64,000 nt of DNA from Bacteroidales bacterium (GTDB lineage: Bacteria; Bacteroidota; Bacteroidia; Bacteroidales; UBA932), in contig JAGBSL010000078.1 of NCBI GenBank assembly GCA_017631875.1, positions 1 to 64,000 on the forward strand, written 5' to 3'. A program made the translations under genes and the position numbers. The notes under the pieces were generated by a model. That model made no database searches. It saw only the letters and a program-made list of their open reading frames with translations, and was not told the DNA's origin. Each line of letters begins with the position of its first letter. Positions within the stretch are counted from its first letter, which is position 1. Positions 52,617 to 61,400 of this stretch are shown here, piece by piece.

Positions 52617-52654
52617 TGTTTTTATATACTAGCTGTTCTGGCGATGAAGGTTAT

Positions 52655-52686
52655 TTTGTAATATGTAGATATTACATTATCTTTGC
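52655..52686 (+). promoter_or_regulatory. Promoter and likely operator of the XRE gene
   Basis: TTTG (52655-52658), a 19-bp spacer and TATCTTTG (52678-52685) match the consensus exactly. The spacer contains GTAATAT-GTAG-ATATTAC (52658-52675), a 7-bp-arm inverted repeat between the two boxes, ideally placed for repression. The ATG at 52690 lies only 4 bp after the -7 box, so the mRNA should be nearly leaderless. Confidence 0.75.
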
Positions 52687-52689
52687 TTC

Positions 52690-53403
52690 ATGAAAGGAAT
52701 CTATTTTGAGGAAAAGGGGGCTGCGCTGTTGGAGCAGCGTGGGTTGACTAAGTCTGAGTTTGCCCGCAGAATGGGGATTCAGCGACAGAATGTGAATGTG
52801 CTTTTCAAGACTAATAATCTTGAGATAATTGCTCGTGCGGCTGAGGTTCTGGATGTTCCGTTGGCTTTGCTGGTGGGCCATGTGGAGGAACCGGATATAA
52901 CCGAGATGCCGTTTCCGGAATGTCACGCTGATGCATTCGGGGATGTGGACGAGATCAGACCGGAGGATGTTCCGGTGGGGGATTCTACTGAGGATAGAAG
53001 GCGTCGTCAGGAAATAATCAAACAATTCTATTTCCAATGGAAACGGCGTAATCCGGAATTGTATAAGTATAATTTTGATTTGCAGGAGAAGATCTATATA
53101 AATCATACGTCCTTGGTTGAAACTGCTGGTCGTGCGTCTTTGACATATTTGTCAACATTAGCTGTTCTGCAGTTAGACGCAATTATTCAGAATGCTAAAA
53201 TTTCTTTTGTGGATAAGCCTAAGCATGGTAATAAGCAGCAAAGCAGATTTGAAAAGATGTTGGGTATGGAATATTCATGTCCGGGAATTGGTGGGGTGCT
53301 TCTTATGGTAGGAGTGAGAAAGCGTGATAAAATGAAGATACAGTATTGTATCACTGCACTTACTCCGATTATGGGTACACGCAAAAAGAGCAACCACAAA
53401 TAA
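52690..53403 (+). CDS. XRE-type regulator with unfamiliar C-terminal domain
   Basis: The 237-residue protein has an XRE helix-turn-helix at about 8-60 (GLTKSEFARRMGIQRQNVNV, then AAEVLDVPLALLVG). An acidic linker (65-100) precedes a C-terminal domain at about 135-230 with LQLDAIIQNAKISFVDKP and VGVRKRDKMKIQYCITAL. The same C-terminal pattern occurs in the broken frame at 54346-54657. It is faintly like the LPD3 domains of phage polyvalent proteins, which I hold with low confidence. A palindrome in its own promoter suggests autoregulation. The gene converges on a small RNA whose terminator overlaps its last codons. Confidence 0.75.
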   Translation: MKGIYFEEKGAALLEQRGLTKSEFARRMGIQRQNVNVLFKTNNLEIIARAAEVLDVPLALLVGHVEEPDITEMPFPECHADAFGDVDEIRPEDVPVGDSTEDRRRRQEIIKQFYFQWKRRNPELYKYNFDLQEKIYINHTSLVETAGRASLTYLSTLAVLQLDAIIQNAKISFVDKPKHGNKQQSRFEKMLGMEYSCPGIGGVLLMVGVRKRDKMKIQYCITALTPIMGTRKKSNHK

Positions 53404-53520
53404 TGTGATTGCTCATATATTTACCCCGAGGATACATGTGAGAATTACTTCATGAGTCAGGGCATCGCTGGCGGGGATTTGTGCACGTCCGAAAGCCCAT
53501 CTTGCACATGTTTTACTTCC
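53383..53520 (-). ncRNA. Small structured RNA 1, convergent with the XRE gene
   Basis: A minus-strand unit with promoter (53558-53527) and a terminator of a 10-bp stem (GAGCAATCAC / GTGGTTGCTC, 53414-53388) followed by five U. The RNA begins near GGAAGUAAAACAUGUGCA. UGUGCA/UGCACA forms a 5' hairpin and CCCCG/CGGGG closes a domain of about 60 nt. No reading frame of note is present. RNA 2 and RNA 3 share promoter position, terminator position and the closing stem with changed bases. I do not recognise the family. Confidence 0.7.
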
Positions 53521-53526
53521 TTGAGC

Positions 53527-53558
53527 GCAAAGGTAGAGATTTCTGCTTGAAAAGCAAT
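53527..53558 (-). promoter_or_regulatory. Promoter of small RNA 1
   Basis: On the minus strand ATTG (53558-53555), a 19-bp spacer and TACCTTTG (53535-53528) form the promoter. The upstream stretch AAGCTATTGCTTTTCAA is shared with the RNA 2 promoter at 54764-54795. Confidence 0.75.
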
Positions 53559-53577
53559 AGCTTGTAGAATTTTAGTT

Positions 53578-53844
53578 ATGAAGAGTCCGTTTATAGATGA
53601 GATTGTCGATACTTTGTTTAACTACTATCTAGAACATCAGGAGAGCCTGGTCAAAGAATACGATGGCAAATATTTGATAATTACCAATGAGGGAGTTGTC
53701 GGTGCGTACGATTCTCTTAATGAAGGATATGAGGTGGCATTAAAGACCTATAGCAAGGGAAACTTTATATTGCAGTTGTGTAGTGAGGGAGAAAAGGATT
53801 ACTCGCAAAGGTTTCACACTTCAAGAGTCGAGTTTTATGGATGA
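53578..53844 (+). CDS. Small unknown protein (DUF5678-like)
   Basis: The 88-residue acidic protein contains LVKEYDGKYLIITNEGVVGA and YDSLNEGYEVALKTYSKGNF, then ILQLCSEGEKDYSQRFHTSR. This resembles the DUF5678-like group of small proteins (WxxxYxGKYVhh...VhGxhDs...A). Function is unknown. It overlaps the next gene by 8 bp, so the two are co-translated. It starts 57 bp from the divergent small RNA 1 start and could share a regulatory region with it. Confidence 0.65.
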   Translation: MKSPFIDEIVDTLFNYYLEHQESLVKEYDGKYLIITNEGVVGAYDSLNEGYEVALKTYSKGNFILQLCSEGEKDYSQRFHTSRVEFYG

Positions 53845-54190
53845 TGAACGTAATTTGATGAAGGCATTGGAGATTCTTTCGGATCTTCAGGATGAATGGG
53901 ATGGATATGGTGCGCCTAGCGTGAGTAGGACTGCAGTTTTAAGATGCAGAAAGTGTCTGAAGGCTTTTCATTCAAGTTTGTATGCACGTATGACTGTAGT
54001 AGCCAATGAATGGGGAGGAGTCCAGCTTCATTACAAGTTTATAGGAGGTCAGGTTTGCTGTGACTTTGGTGATGATAGGATGTCCTATTATATAAAGTGG
54101 AATAATGGTAAAGTAGAGTTGCATTCATTTGAGGAGTATACTGAATCCAACATAAAATCATTAGGTGAAGTCTTATATGATTTAGCGTAG
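53837..54190 (+). CDS. Unknown protein with WDGYGA motif
   Basis: The frame opens at 53783, but the ATG at 53837 (MDDERNLMKALEILSDL) overlapping the previous stop fits better, giving 117 residues. Near residue 18 it has QDEWDGYGAPSVSRTAVLRC, a motif I know from many small uncharacterised bacterial proteins in mobile regions. A beta-rich C-terminus follows (GGVQLHYKFIGGQVCCDF). No catalytic motif is recognised. It forms a two-gene unit with the DUF5678-like gene. Confidence 0.65.
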   Translation: MDDERNLMKALEILSDLQDEWDGYGAPSVSRTAVLRCRKCLKAFHSSLYARMTVVANEWGGVQLHYKFIGGQVCCDFGDDRMSYYIKWNNGKVELHSFEEYTESNIKSLGEVLYDLA

Positions 54191-54193
54191 ATT

Positions 54194-54307
54194 ATGGGGA
54201 AGGTTGTTGATGAGCGAGTGAGAGACGAGGAGCATTATCTTCGATGGATTTTTGATCGTGAGACGATAGTCAGATTCTTTGGTTTGCGTGGTGATATAGA
54301 ATGTTGA
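54194..54307 (+). CDS. Possible small protein of 37 residues
   Basis: An ATG 3 bp after the WDGYGA gene opens a frame reading MGKVVDERVRDEEHYLRWIF and ending in LRGDIEC. It is charged and may form one helix. No relative is recognised, and it may be a gene fragment; it is listed because of its operon-like spacing. Confidence 0.3.
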   Translation: MGKVVDERVRDEEHYLRWIFDRETIVRFFGLRGDIEC

Positions 54308-54345
54308 TTCAATAATTTCCGATTATTGAATATTCATTAGATGAT

Positions 54346-54657
54346 TTGTTGATAATTAATAAAATTATAAAAAATGGAGCAGCAGTATTTGAACGAATTC
54401 CATATGCACAACAGTCAGGCTTGTCTAAGGGATCAGAAGTCTTGTGCGCGTCGTTCATTATCTGTAGAGGATGTCCTCGCACAGAGTCGGAGACTAGGCA
54501 GATCTTCGATACGAGTGATCTCGAAGGCGAGGGGCGTATCCAAAGGGTTATCAAGATGACGGTAGGAGTCAAGCGCAGAACGCATGAGAAGGTTCAGTAT
54601 TGTATCACTGCCATGAGAATAGAAAAGGATGCCATTTTTAAAATGGCATCCCTATGA
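54346..54657 (+). pseudogene. Detached C-terminal domain, related to the XRE protein
   Basis: The frame (TTG at 54346, no ATG) reads INKIIKNGAAVFERIPYA, then RIQRVIKMTVGVKRRTHEKV and QYCITAM. It parallels the XRE protein's LDAIIQNAKISFVDKP and VGVRKRDKMKIQYCITAL. The helix-turn-helix part is absent and an in-frame stop lies 42 bp upstream, so this looks like a truncated gene, though a short functional protein cannot be excluded. Like the XRE gene, it converges on a small RNA whose terminator overlaps its 3' end. Confidence 0.6.
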
Positions 54658-54757
54658 TTTGCCTCGAGAATGCACAGCGGATGTTTACCTTGTAGGTGGG
54701 GCTCGGGGCGAGGACTTTGCACTTAACGATATACCCCATCCGTTCTGCGTCTAAAAT
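54621..54757 (-). ncRNA. Small structured RNA 2, convergent with the detached domain gene
   Basis: Minus-strand unit with promoter 54795-54764 and terminator GGATGCCATTTT / AAAATGGCATCC (54651-54627) followed by UUUU. In the RNA, CCUCG pairs with CGAGG at the position where RNA 1 has CCCCG/CGGGG. Preceding it, GUGCAAAGUCC resembles GUGCACAAAUCC in RNA 1 and CAGCACAAAGUCC in RNA 3. Overall primary similarity is low, so structure rather than sequence is kept. Confidence 0.65.
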
Positions 54758-54763
54758 CTCATT

Positions 54764-54795
54764 GCAAAGCTAGATTTTTTTGTTTGAAAAGCAAT
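54764..54795 (-). promoter_or_regulatory. Promoter of small RNA 2
   Basis: ATTG (54795-54792), a 19-bp spacer and TAGCTTTG (54772-54765) on the minus strand. The 17 bp around the -33 box, GAGCTATTGCTTTTCAA, is nearly the same as at RNA 1. Confidence 0.75.
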
Positions 54796-54803
54796 AGCTC
54801 AAA

Positions 54804-54935
54804 TCAACAAAGCAGCCTCATATGAGACTGCTTGTAGATTTGCCCGGGGAGTCGTGGCGGAATTGCTTTCGCAGGGGCAGATGACGGGACTTTGTGCTGA
54901 GACTTAATCCCCCTTCCGGGTCACGTTTTACTTCC
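54804..54935 (-). ncRNA. Small structured RNA 3, promoter decayed
   Basis: The RNA would begin GGAAGUAAAACGUGACC, matching the first 11 nt of RNA 1, and contains GCACAAAGUCCCG with CCCG/CGGG as closing stem, ending in CCCCGGGCAAAU. The terminator AGCAGTCTCA / TGAGGCTGCT (54832-54811) is followed by TTTGTTG. The -7 box is TACCCTTG (one change) and no -33 box is present, so expression is doubtful. Confidence 0.5.
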
Positions 54936-55185
54936 TTGAGCGCAAGGGTAGAGATTTTCGTAAGTCGACATGGGGGAAGTGTAGATGTGGCAGCTATGTG
55001 TCTGCTACTCAATTGTTTAGCTGTTGGTTCTCTGTGAAAAATGTCGGATAGTGTGCAGCTAACTGCTTGATTGCCAGTTGGTTCGCTGCCATGTGGTGGG
55101 TTGTCAATGTGATATGGCGCAAAAGGGATTTGATGGCATGCAGGTGCACTCTCCCCTAGGGTGTACTTGATCCCCCACAAAGCAC

Positions 55186-55578
55186 CTACCCAATCAACAA
55201 CCCTTTCTGTTCCAGGGCGTCGGATATCTTGCATCGCCATGTGTCGAAGAATTCGTTGTGCCATTGGATCTCGGCTATCTTCTCAAGGTCGCTCAGTTCT
55301 GTCGAGGTAGCGATTCTGATCTCATAAAGTTGCTTTATGCATTCTGTGCCTTGGTCGAGGGTGATGTAGGGGAGCTTGAAGGTCGGGGTGCGGTCGATGT
55401 AGCTTATTGCGAATGCGCATAATACAAGTCCTGATGAGGGGAAGATGAGTATTTTGCCCAGGCTGTTTATGTCTGCTGCGATATTCTTCCAGCCTATTGT
55501 CGCGAGATCCATGTAGATCGTGTCAAAGGCTTCAAGGGGAGTGCCCGGAGTTTCTTGATTGGTGTTGTGTGTCTTCAT
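55186..55578 (-). CDS. Unknown protein
   Basis: The frame opens at 55620; the ATG at 55578 (MKTHNTNQETPGTPLEAFDT) gives 130 residues. There is one moderately hydrophobic stretch, ILIFPSSGLVLCAFAISYI (about 48-66), and a helical C-terminus, LSDLEKIAEIQWHNEFFDTW. I recognise no family. The gene stands alone on the minus strand between the small RNA block and ugd. The region from 54936 to 55185 downstream of it holds nothing else I can support. Confidence 0.5.
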   Translation of the reverse strand: MKTHNTNQETPGTPLEAFDTIYMDLATIGWKNIAADINSLGKILIFPSSGLVLCAFAISYIDRTPTFKLPYITLDQGTECIKQLYEIRIATSTELSDLEKIAEIQWHNEFFDTWRCKISDALEQKGLLIG

Positions 55579-55689
55579 TCTGTCAAGCGTTTGCCCGCTG
55601 GATTGCCAATCTGGTGCCAAATGATGTGTGGTGGCATGTCTCAGCGATTGGTCAAAGTGGTATCGTGAGCTTTACCTTCTCTAATTCTA

Positions 55690-55720
55690 TTGCTGTTATC
55701 CGGCGAATTTCCTAAATTTG
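55690..55720 (+). promoter_or_regulatory. ugd promoter
   Basis: TTG at 55690-55692, a 20-bp spacer and TAAATTTG at 55713-55720. Transcription from about 55727 would give a 60-nt leader before ATG 55791, and would also make an upstream ATG at 55728 leaderless, which favours the later start. Confidence 0.55.
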
Positions 55721-55790
55721 TACGGATATGCCCATGCCGGTGATTCAGGGTGAGCCCATAATGACACTGGGGCAGTTAAATGAAGATGAA

Positions 55791-57029
55791 ATGAAGATTG
55801 CAGTAGCAGGAACAGGATACGTGGGTCTGTCGATGGCGACCCTTCTGGCGCAGCACCATAGCGTCACCGCAGTGGATGTGATTCCGGAGAAGGTGGAGAA
55901 GATCAACCGTCGCGTGAGCCCGATCCAGGATGAATATATAGAGAAGTACTTCTCTGAGAAGGAGTTGGATCTGGTGGCGACGCTGGATGCAGACGCGGCT
56001 TATAGGGATGCGGAGTTCGTGATCATTGCTGCTCCGACCAACTATGACCCTCAGAGGAATTTCTTTGATACGTCGGCCGTGGAGGCTGTGATCGCACAGG
56101 TGCTGGCCGTTAATCCATCAGCGTTCATGGTCATAAAGTCGACCGTGCCGGTTGGATTTACCGAGTCAGCCCGCTCTAAGTATGACACTCCGAACCTCCT
56201 CTTTTCGCCGGAGTTCCTGCGTGAGTCCAAGGCGCTGTATGACAATCTTTATCCGTCGCGCATCATCGTGGGCACGGACCCTCAGGACGAGCGTCTGATG
56301 ACGGCTGCGGAGAAGTTTGCAGCATTGCTGCAGGAGGGTGCGCTGAAGCCAGAGATAGATACGCTGTTCATGGGATTCACCGAGGCGGAGGCAGTGAAGC
56401 TTTTCGCCAACACATATCTCGCACTGCGCGTTTCATATTTCAATGAACTCGATACGTATGCTGAGATGAAGGGCTTGGATACGCAGGCTATCATCAAGGG
56501 CGTGTGCCTGGATCCGCGCATCGGCGACCACTATAACAACCCATCGTTCGGCTATGGCGGATACTGTCTGCCGAAGGATACCAAGCAGCTGCTGGCCAAC
56601 TATGACGATGTGCCTCAGGAGATCATGAGGGCGATCGTGGAGAGCAACCGCACGCGCAAGGACTTCATCGCAGACCGTGTGCTGCAGATGGCAGGATATT
56701 ATTCATACAGTGATGGTTACCATTACAACGCGGCCCAGGAGCGTGAGTGCGTGATCGGCGTGTATCGCCTGACGATGAAGGCAAACTCCGACAATTTCCG
56801 CCAGAGCTCGATCCAGGGCGTGATGAAGCGTATCAAGGCCAAGGGCGCGACCGTGATCGTTTATGAGCCTTCATTGGAGGACGGCTCGACCTTCTTCGGC
56901 AGCCGTGTGGTGAACGACCTCGCAGCCTTCAAGGCCCAGTGCGACGCGATCATAGCCAACCGCTACGACTCCTGCCTGGACGATGTGGCTGACAAGGTTT
57001 ATACTCGCGATGTTTTCAGGAGGGATTAA
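55791..57029 (+). CDS. ugd: UDP-glucose 6-dehydrogenase
   Basis: Ugd oxidises UDP-glucose to UDP-glucuronate with two NAD+. The frame is open from 55728, but the Rossmann start [20 protein letters not shown] lies at 55791, giving 412 residues. [32 protein letters not shown] and the active-site [15 protein letters not shown] (Cys near 259) are all typical. This is the shorter enzyme type with EFLREG-like substrate segment. It may feed the epimerase at 44.8 kb. A candidate defence operon begins 41 bp downstream. Confidence 0.95.
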   Translation: MKIAVAGTGYVGLSMATLLAQHHSVTAVDVIPEKVEKINRRVSPIQDEYIEKYFSEKELDLVATLDADAAYRDAEFVIIAAPTNYDPQRNFFDTSAVEAVIAQVLAVNPSAFMVIKSTVPVGFTESARSKYDTPNLLFSPEFLRESKALYDNLYPSRIIVGTDPQDERLMTAAEKFAALLQEGALKPEIDTLFMGFTEAEAVKLFANTYLALRVSYFNELDTYAEMKGLDTQAIIKGVCLDPRIGDHYNNPSFGYGGYCLPKDTKQLLANYDDVPQEIMRAIVESNRTRKDFIADRVLQMAGYYSYSDGYHYNAAQERECVIGVYRLTMKANSDNFRQSSIQGVMKRIKAKGATVIVYEPSLEDGSTFFGSRVVNDLAAFKAQCDAIIANRYDSCLDDVADKVYTRDVFRRD

Positions 57030-57070
57030 ATATCGCATTGCCAAAAATTGATTAATGCTAATTTGAATAT

Positions 57071-58411
57071 ATGGAAAGTAATGGACCAATTGCCGAGATC
57101 TCTTATGATGATATCATAGATCCGCATATTTTTGAGCAAAATAGTGACGAACCTCTGTGGGATAAACTGATTCAACAGATAATTGACGGCAATGTCATTC
57201 CGGTTATCGGTGCAGATATGTTGATAGACAATAGCAAGGATCTGCACAGATTTATTGTAGAAGGTATAGCCAGGAGTTTGGGCATCACCACTTCACCTCA
57301 GACTTTTTCCGAGCTTATCTACTCTGCTGAATATAAGAATAGATTCAAGCTTGATAATATCTATTATCAGGTAGACAGTATCTTTGCTTCCAAGCGCTTT
57401 CCGCCCTCAGAGCGTCTGCGCAGATTGTTGTCAATAAGACAGTTTCCATTTGTAATTACAACAAGTTTCACTCCGGTCGTGGAGCAGGAAATGCGCAATA
57501 TCTGGCAGGATGAACTCAGAGTTATGAAATTCAGTAACAACCCTGCTGAGAATAATGATATAAAAGATGGAACAGATTTGCGCAAGCCTACTGTTTATTA
57601 TATGTTCGGTAAGGTCGGAGCAGGAGCCCATAAGTATGTGTTGACGGATGTCGACCTGCTAGATTTTGTCTCGTCATGGCTTTCGAATGACAGTAAGGCG
57701 CGTCCTAAGAATCTATGCAATGAACTTAAGGATAAATATCTCCTCATGCTTGGAAATACATATAGCGATTGGTTGTTCAGGTTTATCTGGTACTCAATGC
57801 GTAAGTCGGACTTGGGCCGAGGCATGCTTGCTTACGATACTTTAGATGAGTCGCTGATCAACTTCCTTGAGAGGACAGAGACTTTTATGAGGCAGAACAC
57901 CTCTGACGTGATTGACCAGATCCTTATACGTCTTGATAAGAAGATGAAGGAGAATGAAACGACGAAGTTTAATAAGCCGGAGGAAAATGCTGATATATTC
58001 CTGTCATATTCGCGTTCGGATTCTGATATTGCAGATAAACTGTATGAGGAATTGACCGCAAGGGGTAAGCGTGTGTGGTATGATAAGTATAATCTAACAG
58101 ACGGTGTGGTCTTTATGGATGAGATACGCAAGGCTATCAAAAGTGCCAAGTATTTTATCCCTCTGCTTACCTCAAATATTGAGTCTGAGCGGAAGGATTC
58201 ACATGTATATAGGAATGAGTGGGATGTAGCAATTGAAGTAGCGATAAGTATGGGGCGTACATACATAATTCCTATAGCCGAGAAGGATTTTGATTTTTAC
58301 AGAGCGGCAATTCCGGAACGCCTTCAACAGCATAATGCCGTTCTCTATGATGGGTCCGATGATATGGGACAGATTGCCGATAGGATTATTCATAAAATGA
58401 ATCAGGATTAG
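57071..58411 (+). CDS. SIR2-like/TIR two-domain protein, probable defence effector
   Basis: The 446-residue protein joins an N-terminal SIR2-like domain with a C-terminal TIR domain. SIR2-like landmarks are GNVIPVIGADM (40-50), FVITTSFTPVVEQ (127-139), VYYMFGKVG (175-183) and YLLMLGNTYSDWLFRFI (223-239). Related SIR2_2 domains have LHG where this one has MFG, so the catalytic His is missing. The TIR domain (about 307-440) has ADIFLSYSRSDSDIADKLYE, RVWYDKYNL and a candidate catalytic Glu in YRNEWDVAIE (E383). It lies 3 bp before the STAND gene, so the two surely work together; NAD cleavage by the TIR part is the likely output. Confidence 0.82.
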   Translation: MESNGPIAEISYDDIIDPHIFEQNSDEPLWDKLIQQIIDGNVIPVIGADMLIDNSKDLHRFIVEGIARSLGITTSPQTFSELIYSAEYKNRFKLDNIYYQVDSIFASKRFPPSERLRRLLSIRQFPFVITTSFTPVVEQEMRNIWQDELRVMKFSNNPAENNDIKDGTDLRKPTVYYMFGKVGAGAHKYVLTDVDLLDFVSSWLSNDSKARPKNLCNELKDKYLLMLGNTYSDWLFRFIWYSMRKSDLGRGMLAYDTLDESLINFLERTETFMRQNTSDVIDQILIRLDKKMKENETTKFNKPEENADIFLSYSRSDSDIADKLYEELTARGKRVWYDKYNLTDGVVFMDEIRKAIKSAKYFIPLLTSNIESERKDSHVYRNEWDVAIEVAISMGRTYIIPIAEKDFDFYRAAIPERLQQHNAVLYDGSDDMGQIADRIIHKMNQD

Positions 58412-58414
58412 AGT

Positions 58415-61400
58415 ATGGAAAATAATGTCAGAAAGAATCCTTGGTTAGGACTTGAGTCTTATCGTGAAGGTGAGGTGATATATGGACGAGATGACGACAT
58501 CAGGGACCTGTCACAGAGCGTCTTGAATGATACCGAAACTTTGTTATATGGCAAGAGTGGTATCGGTAAGTCGTCCATCCTTAATGCCGGCATATTGCCG
58601 GCGGCACGAAGGGCGGGCTTCCTCCCTGTGATAATCCGACTCTCGCATAAGGGTGAAGTGCCTTATCTCGAGCAGTTATGTCAAGCGTTACAGGATAATG
58701 GTGTGCACTGTCGTGAACTGGTGCCGCCTAAGGATAAAACATCGGAAGGATTTTATGAGTTCTTCCATCGTCATATATTCTGTAATTCGGAAGGGGAGCG
58801 CGTAAAACTTCTTATCATCTTCGACCAGTTTGAAGAGATCTTTACTTTGCAGGAAAACTTATCCATTAAGAAAGGATTCTTTGAGTCAATGGCAGACCAG
58901 TTGAATGATATTCTGCCAGGCTACCTGCAGGAGATGGTCGATGTTTCTGGACACGATGGTCTACAGGTAGTTGAGAGCGATGATATTAATGAAGTCTTTG
59001 CGGATCTGAACCTGGGAGTAGAGCAAAATGTTGCGGATTATGTACATGATAACGAAATTCATTTCATCTTTACGATCAGAGAGGATTTCCTTTCGGAATT
59101 CGAGTACTATTCTGCTACGATACCATCCCTTAAGCAGAACAGATATGGCTTACGTCCTATCAGTGAGGAACAGGCGTCCCAGATTATCTTAAGGCCTGTT
59201 CCTGGCCTTATAGATAAATCTGTCGCAAGGCTTATTATAGAGAAAGTTACAGGTCGAAATGATTTTGACTTGGATGGATATGCCGAAATCGAAGTTGATT
59301 CGGCGCTGCTTTCGCTTTATCTTAACCGTCTGTATGAGGCTAAGGAGGGTGACACGATTACTGCAGAACTCATAGAACATAAGGGCAGTGAAATCATAGC
59401 TGATTTCTATGACGAGGCTGTATCTGCGATTTCAGCATCTTCAGTGGAATACTTCGAAACAGTACTGTTGAACGGACAGGGCCGTAGAGACAATGTGACT
59501 GTATATGACGCTTTGAATATTGGAAATGTCACTCAGCATGAGATAAATGTTCTGTGCGATAAAAAGATTCTCAGATGCTTTAATTATGCAGGAAATTTCC
59601 GCCTTGAATTCATTCATGACATATTGTGTCCTGTGGTTATAAAGCACAGGGAGCAAATAGATCTGGATAAGCAGAAAGCGTTATTGAATCAGGAAAAGAA
59701 GAAGAATCGTAAACGCCTTTTTTCTATGCTCATGCTTCTGGCTGTGGCTGCTGGTATTGTTACGTTTCTTTACAGATCTGTTAACCGCCTTGATGACTTG
59801 AATAATGAACTTGTTCTGCAGCAGCAGAAGATATTGAGAAGTCAGCAGAAACTTTTGTCTGTGAAAATCAAGCAGTTGCAGGACAATGGAGATTCATATC
59901 TTGCTAGAAGATTGGCCTTGAATGTGTTGTCTTTGGAACATGCAGAGGGCGTCGAACATACTTCAGCATCGTTCAAGAGTGTCCTTAGAGAAATTTCAAA
60001 TGCAAATACGGCTGTTCTGAAACCTCATAACAGCGCAGTGGAGGATGTGGCATTCAGCCCTGTCGAACCATTGCTGGCTTCTGTAAGCGATACCGCTATC
60101 TTCCTATGGAATACGACTAACGGTATGCTTGTAAAGAAACTCTCCGCCCCTGATGACAAGATGTCGTGTGTTGCGTTCAGTAATGACGGTGCGTATATTG
60201 CAGCTGGTATGTATAGTGGCGCAATCAAAGTATATAGTCGCGAGACAGGACAGGAAGTATTGGCCATGCAGGAAAAACACAAGGGAAGAGTAAGGTATGT
60301 TACATATATTTCTGATGATGCAAGAATAGTATCTGCTTCAACAGATAAAAGTATTGTATTTTGGAATCCTGCTGACGGTAGCAGGGTGAAGACCATGCCT
60401 GATGTCCATGTGGACGAGGTACTTTATCTTGCATTCTCAAATGATTGTCGAAGAATGGCGTCGGCATCGGCCGATAAGACTATTGCTGTTTGGGATATTA
60501 AGGCCGATACCTTGGTGACTTATCTTAGAGGACATGAGGACTGGGTTCGTTCTGTCTCGTTCAATCCCGCAAACAATAATTACCTTCTGTCAGCGTCCGA
60601 TGACGGACGTATAGGTCTGTGGAATATTGAGACAGGTGAAGGTTCGGAATTCCATCTGGCTAACTCTATTGTGACACGCGCGCTTTATTCTCCAGATGCA
60701 AAGAATATAGTGGCATCATATAGAGATGGTTCCGTCAGAGTATGGGACGCAGAAACACAAACGGAGAGTACTCATCTTCAGGGAACTCATAATACAAGTT
60801 ATGTCAATGCGGTAGCTATATCTCCGGACTGTTCGATGTTTGCCTCTGCAGGCTCTGATAATGTAGCGCGCTTGTGGGATTTGAAATCTCCTCTTAGAAC
60901 CGCTCAGTATCCGTTGGTTGATGGCAACTTGCTGCATGTCTCTGCAAGGGGTGACTATATTGTGGTTATGGTAGGTGATGAAAAAGATCAGAATATGGTG
61001 GCATGCTACGATGCCAGGAAGCTTGACCAGGGACCTATATGGACTGATATCATCAAGGGAAAGAAGTTCAGACATTCTGTTATCAACCCTGATAGGAATC
61101 TGGTAGCTGTTGTAGGATATGGTACCATATTGATAAGGGACCTGCTCACAGGCGAAATCATAAATAGAAATGACGAATGTCATAAGGGTTGGATATACTC
61201 GATAGCCTCAAGTCCAGATGGCCAGTATATGGTATCAGCTGGATTTGATAAAAGTATAAAGATATGGGACTGGGAATTGAATCCTGTGAAACAACGATTT
61301 GATTGTCATGACAAGTTGATTTGTTCTGTCGGATTCAGCTTAGATGGCAAGCGTATAGTTTCAGCATCAGCAGACTGCACTTGCAAGGTATGGAATGTAG

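Noticed and set aside
54818..55264. 148-codon minus-strand frame over small RNA 3 and the 55-kb gene
   Set aside because: It is in a different frame from the gene at 55186-55578, crosses the RNA unit and has no recognisable motif.
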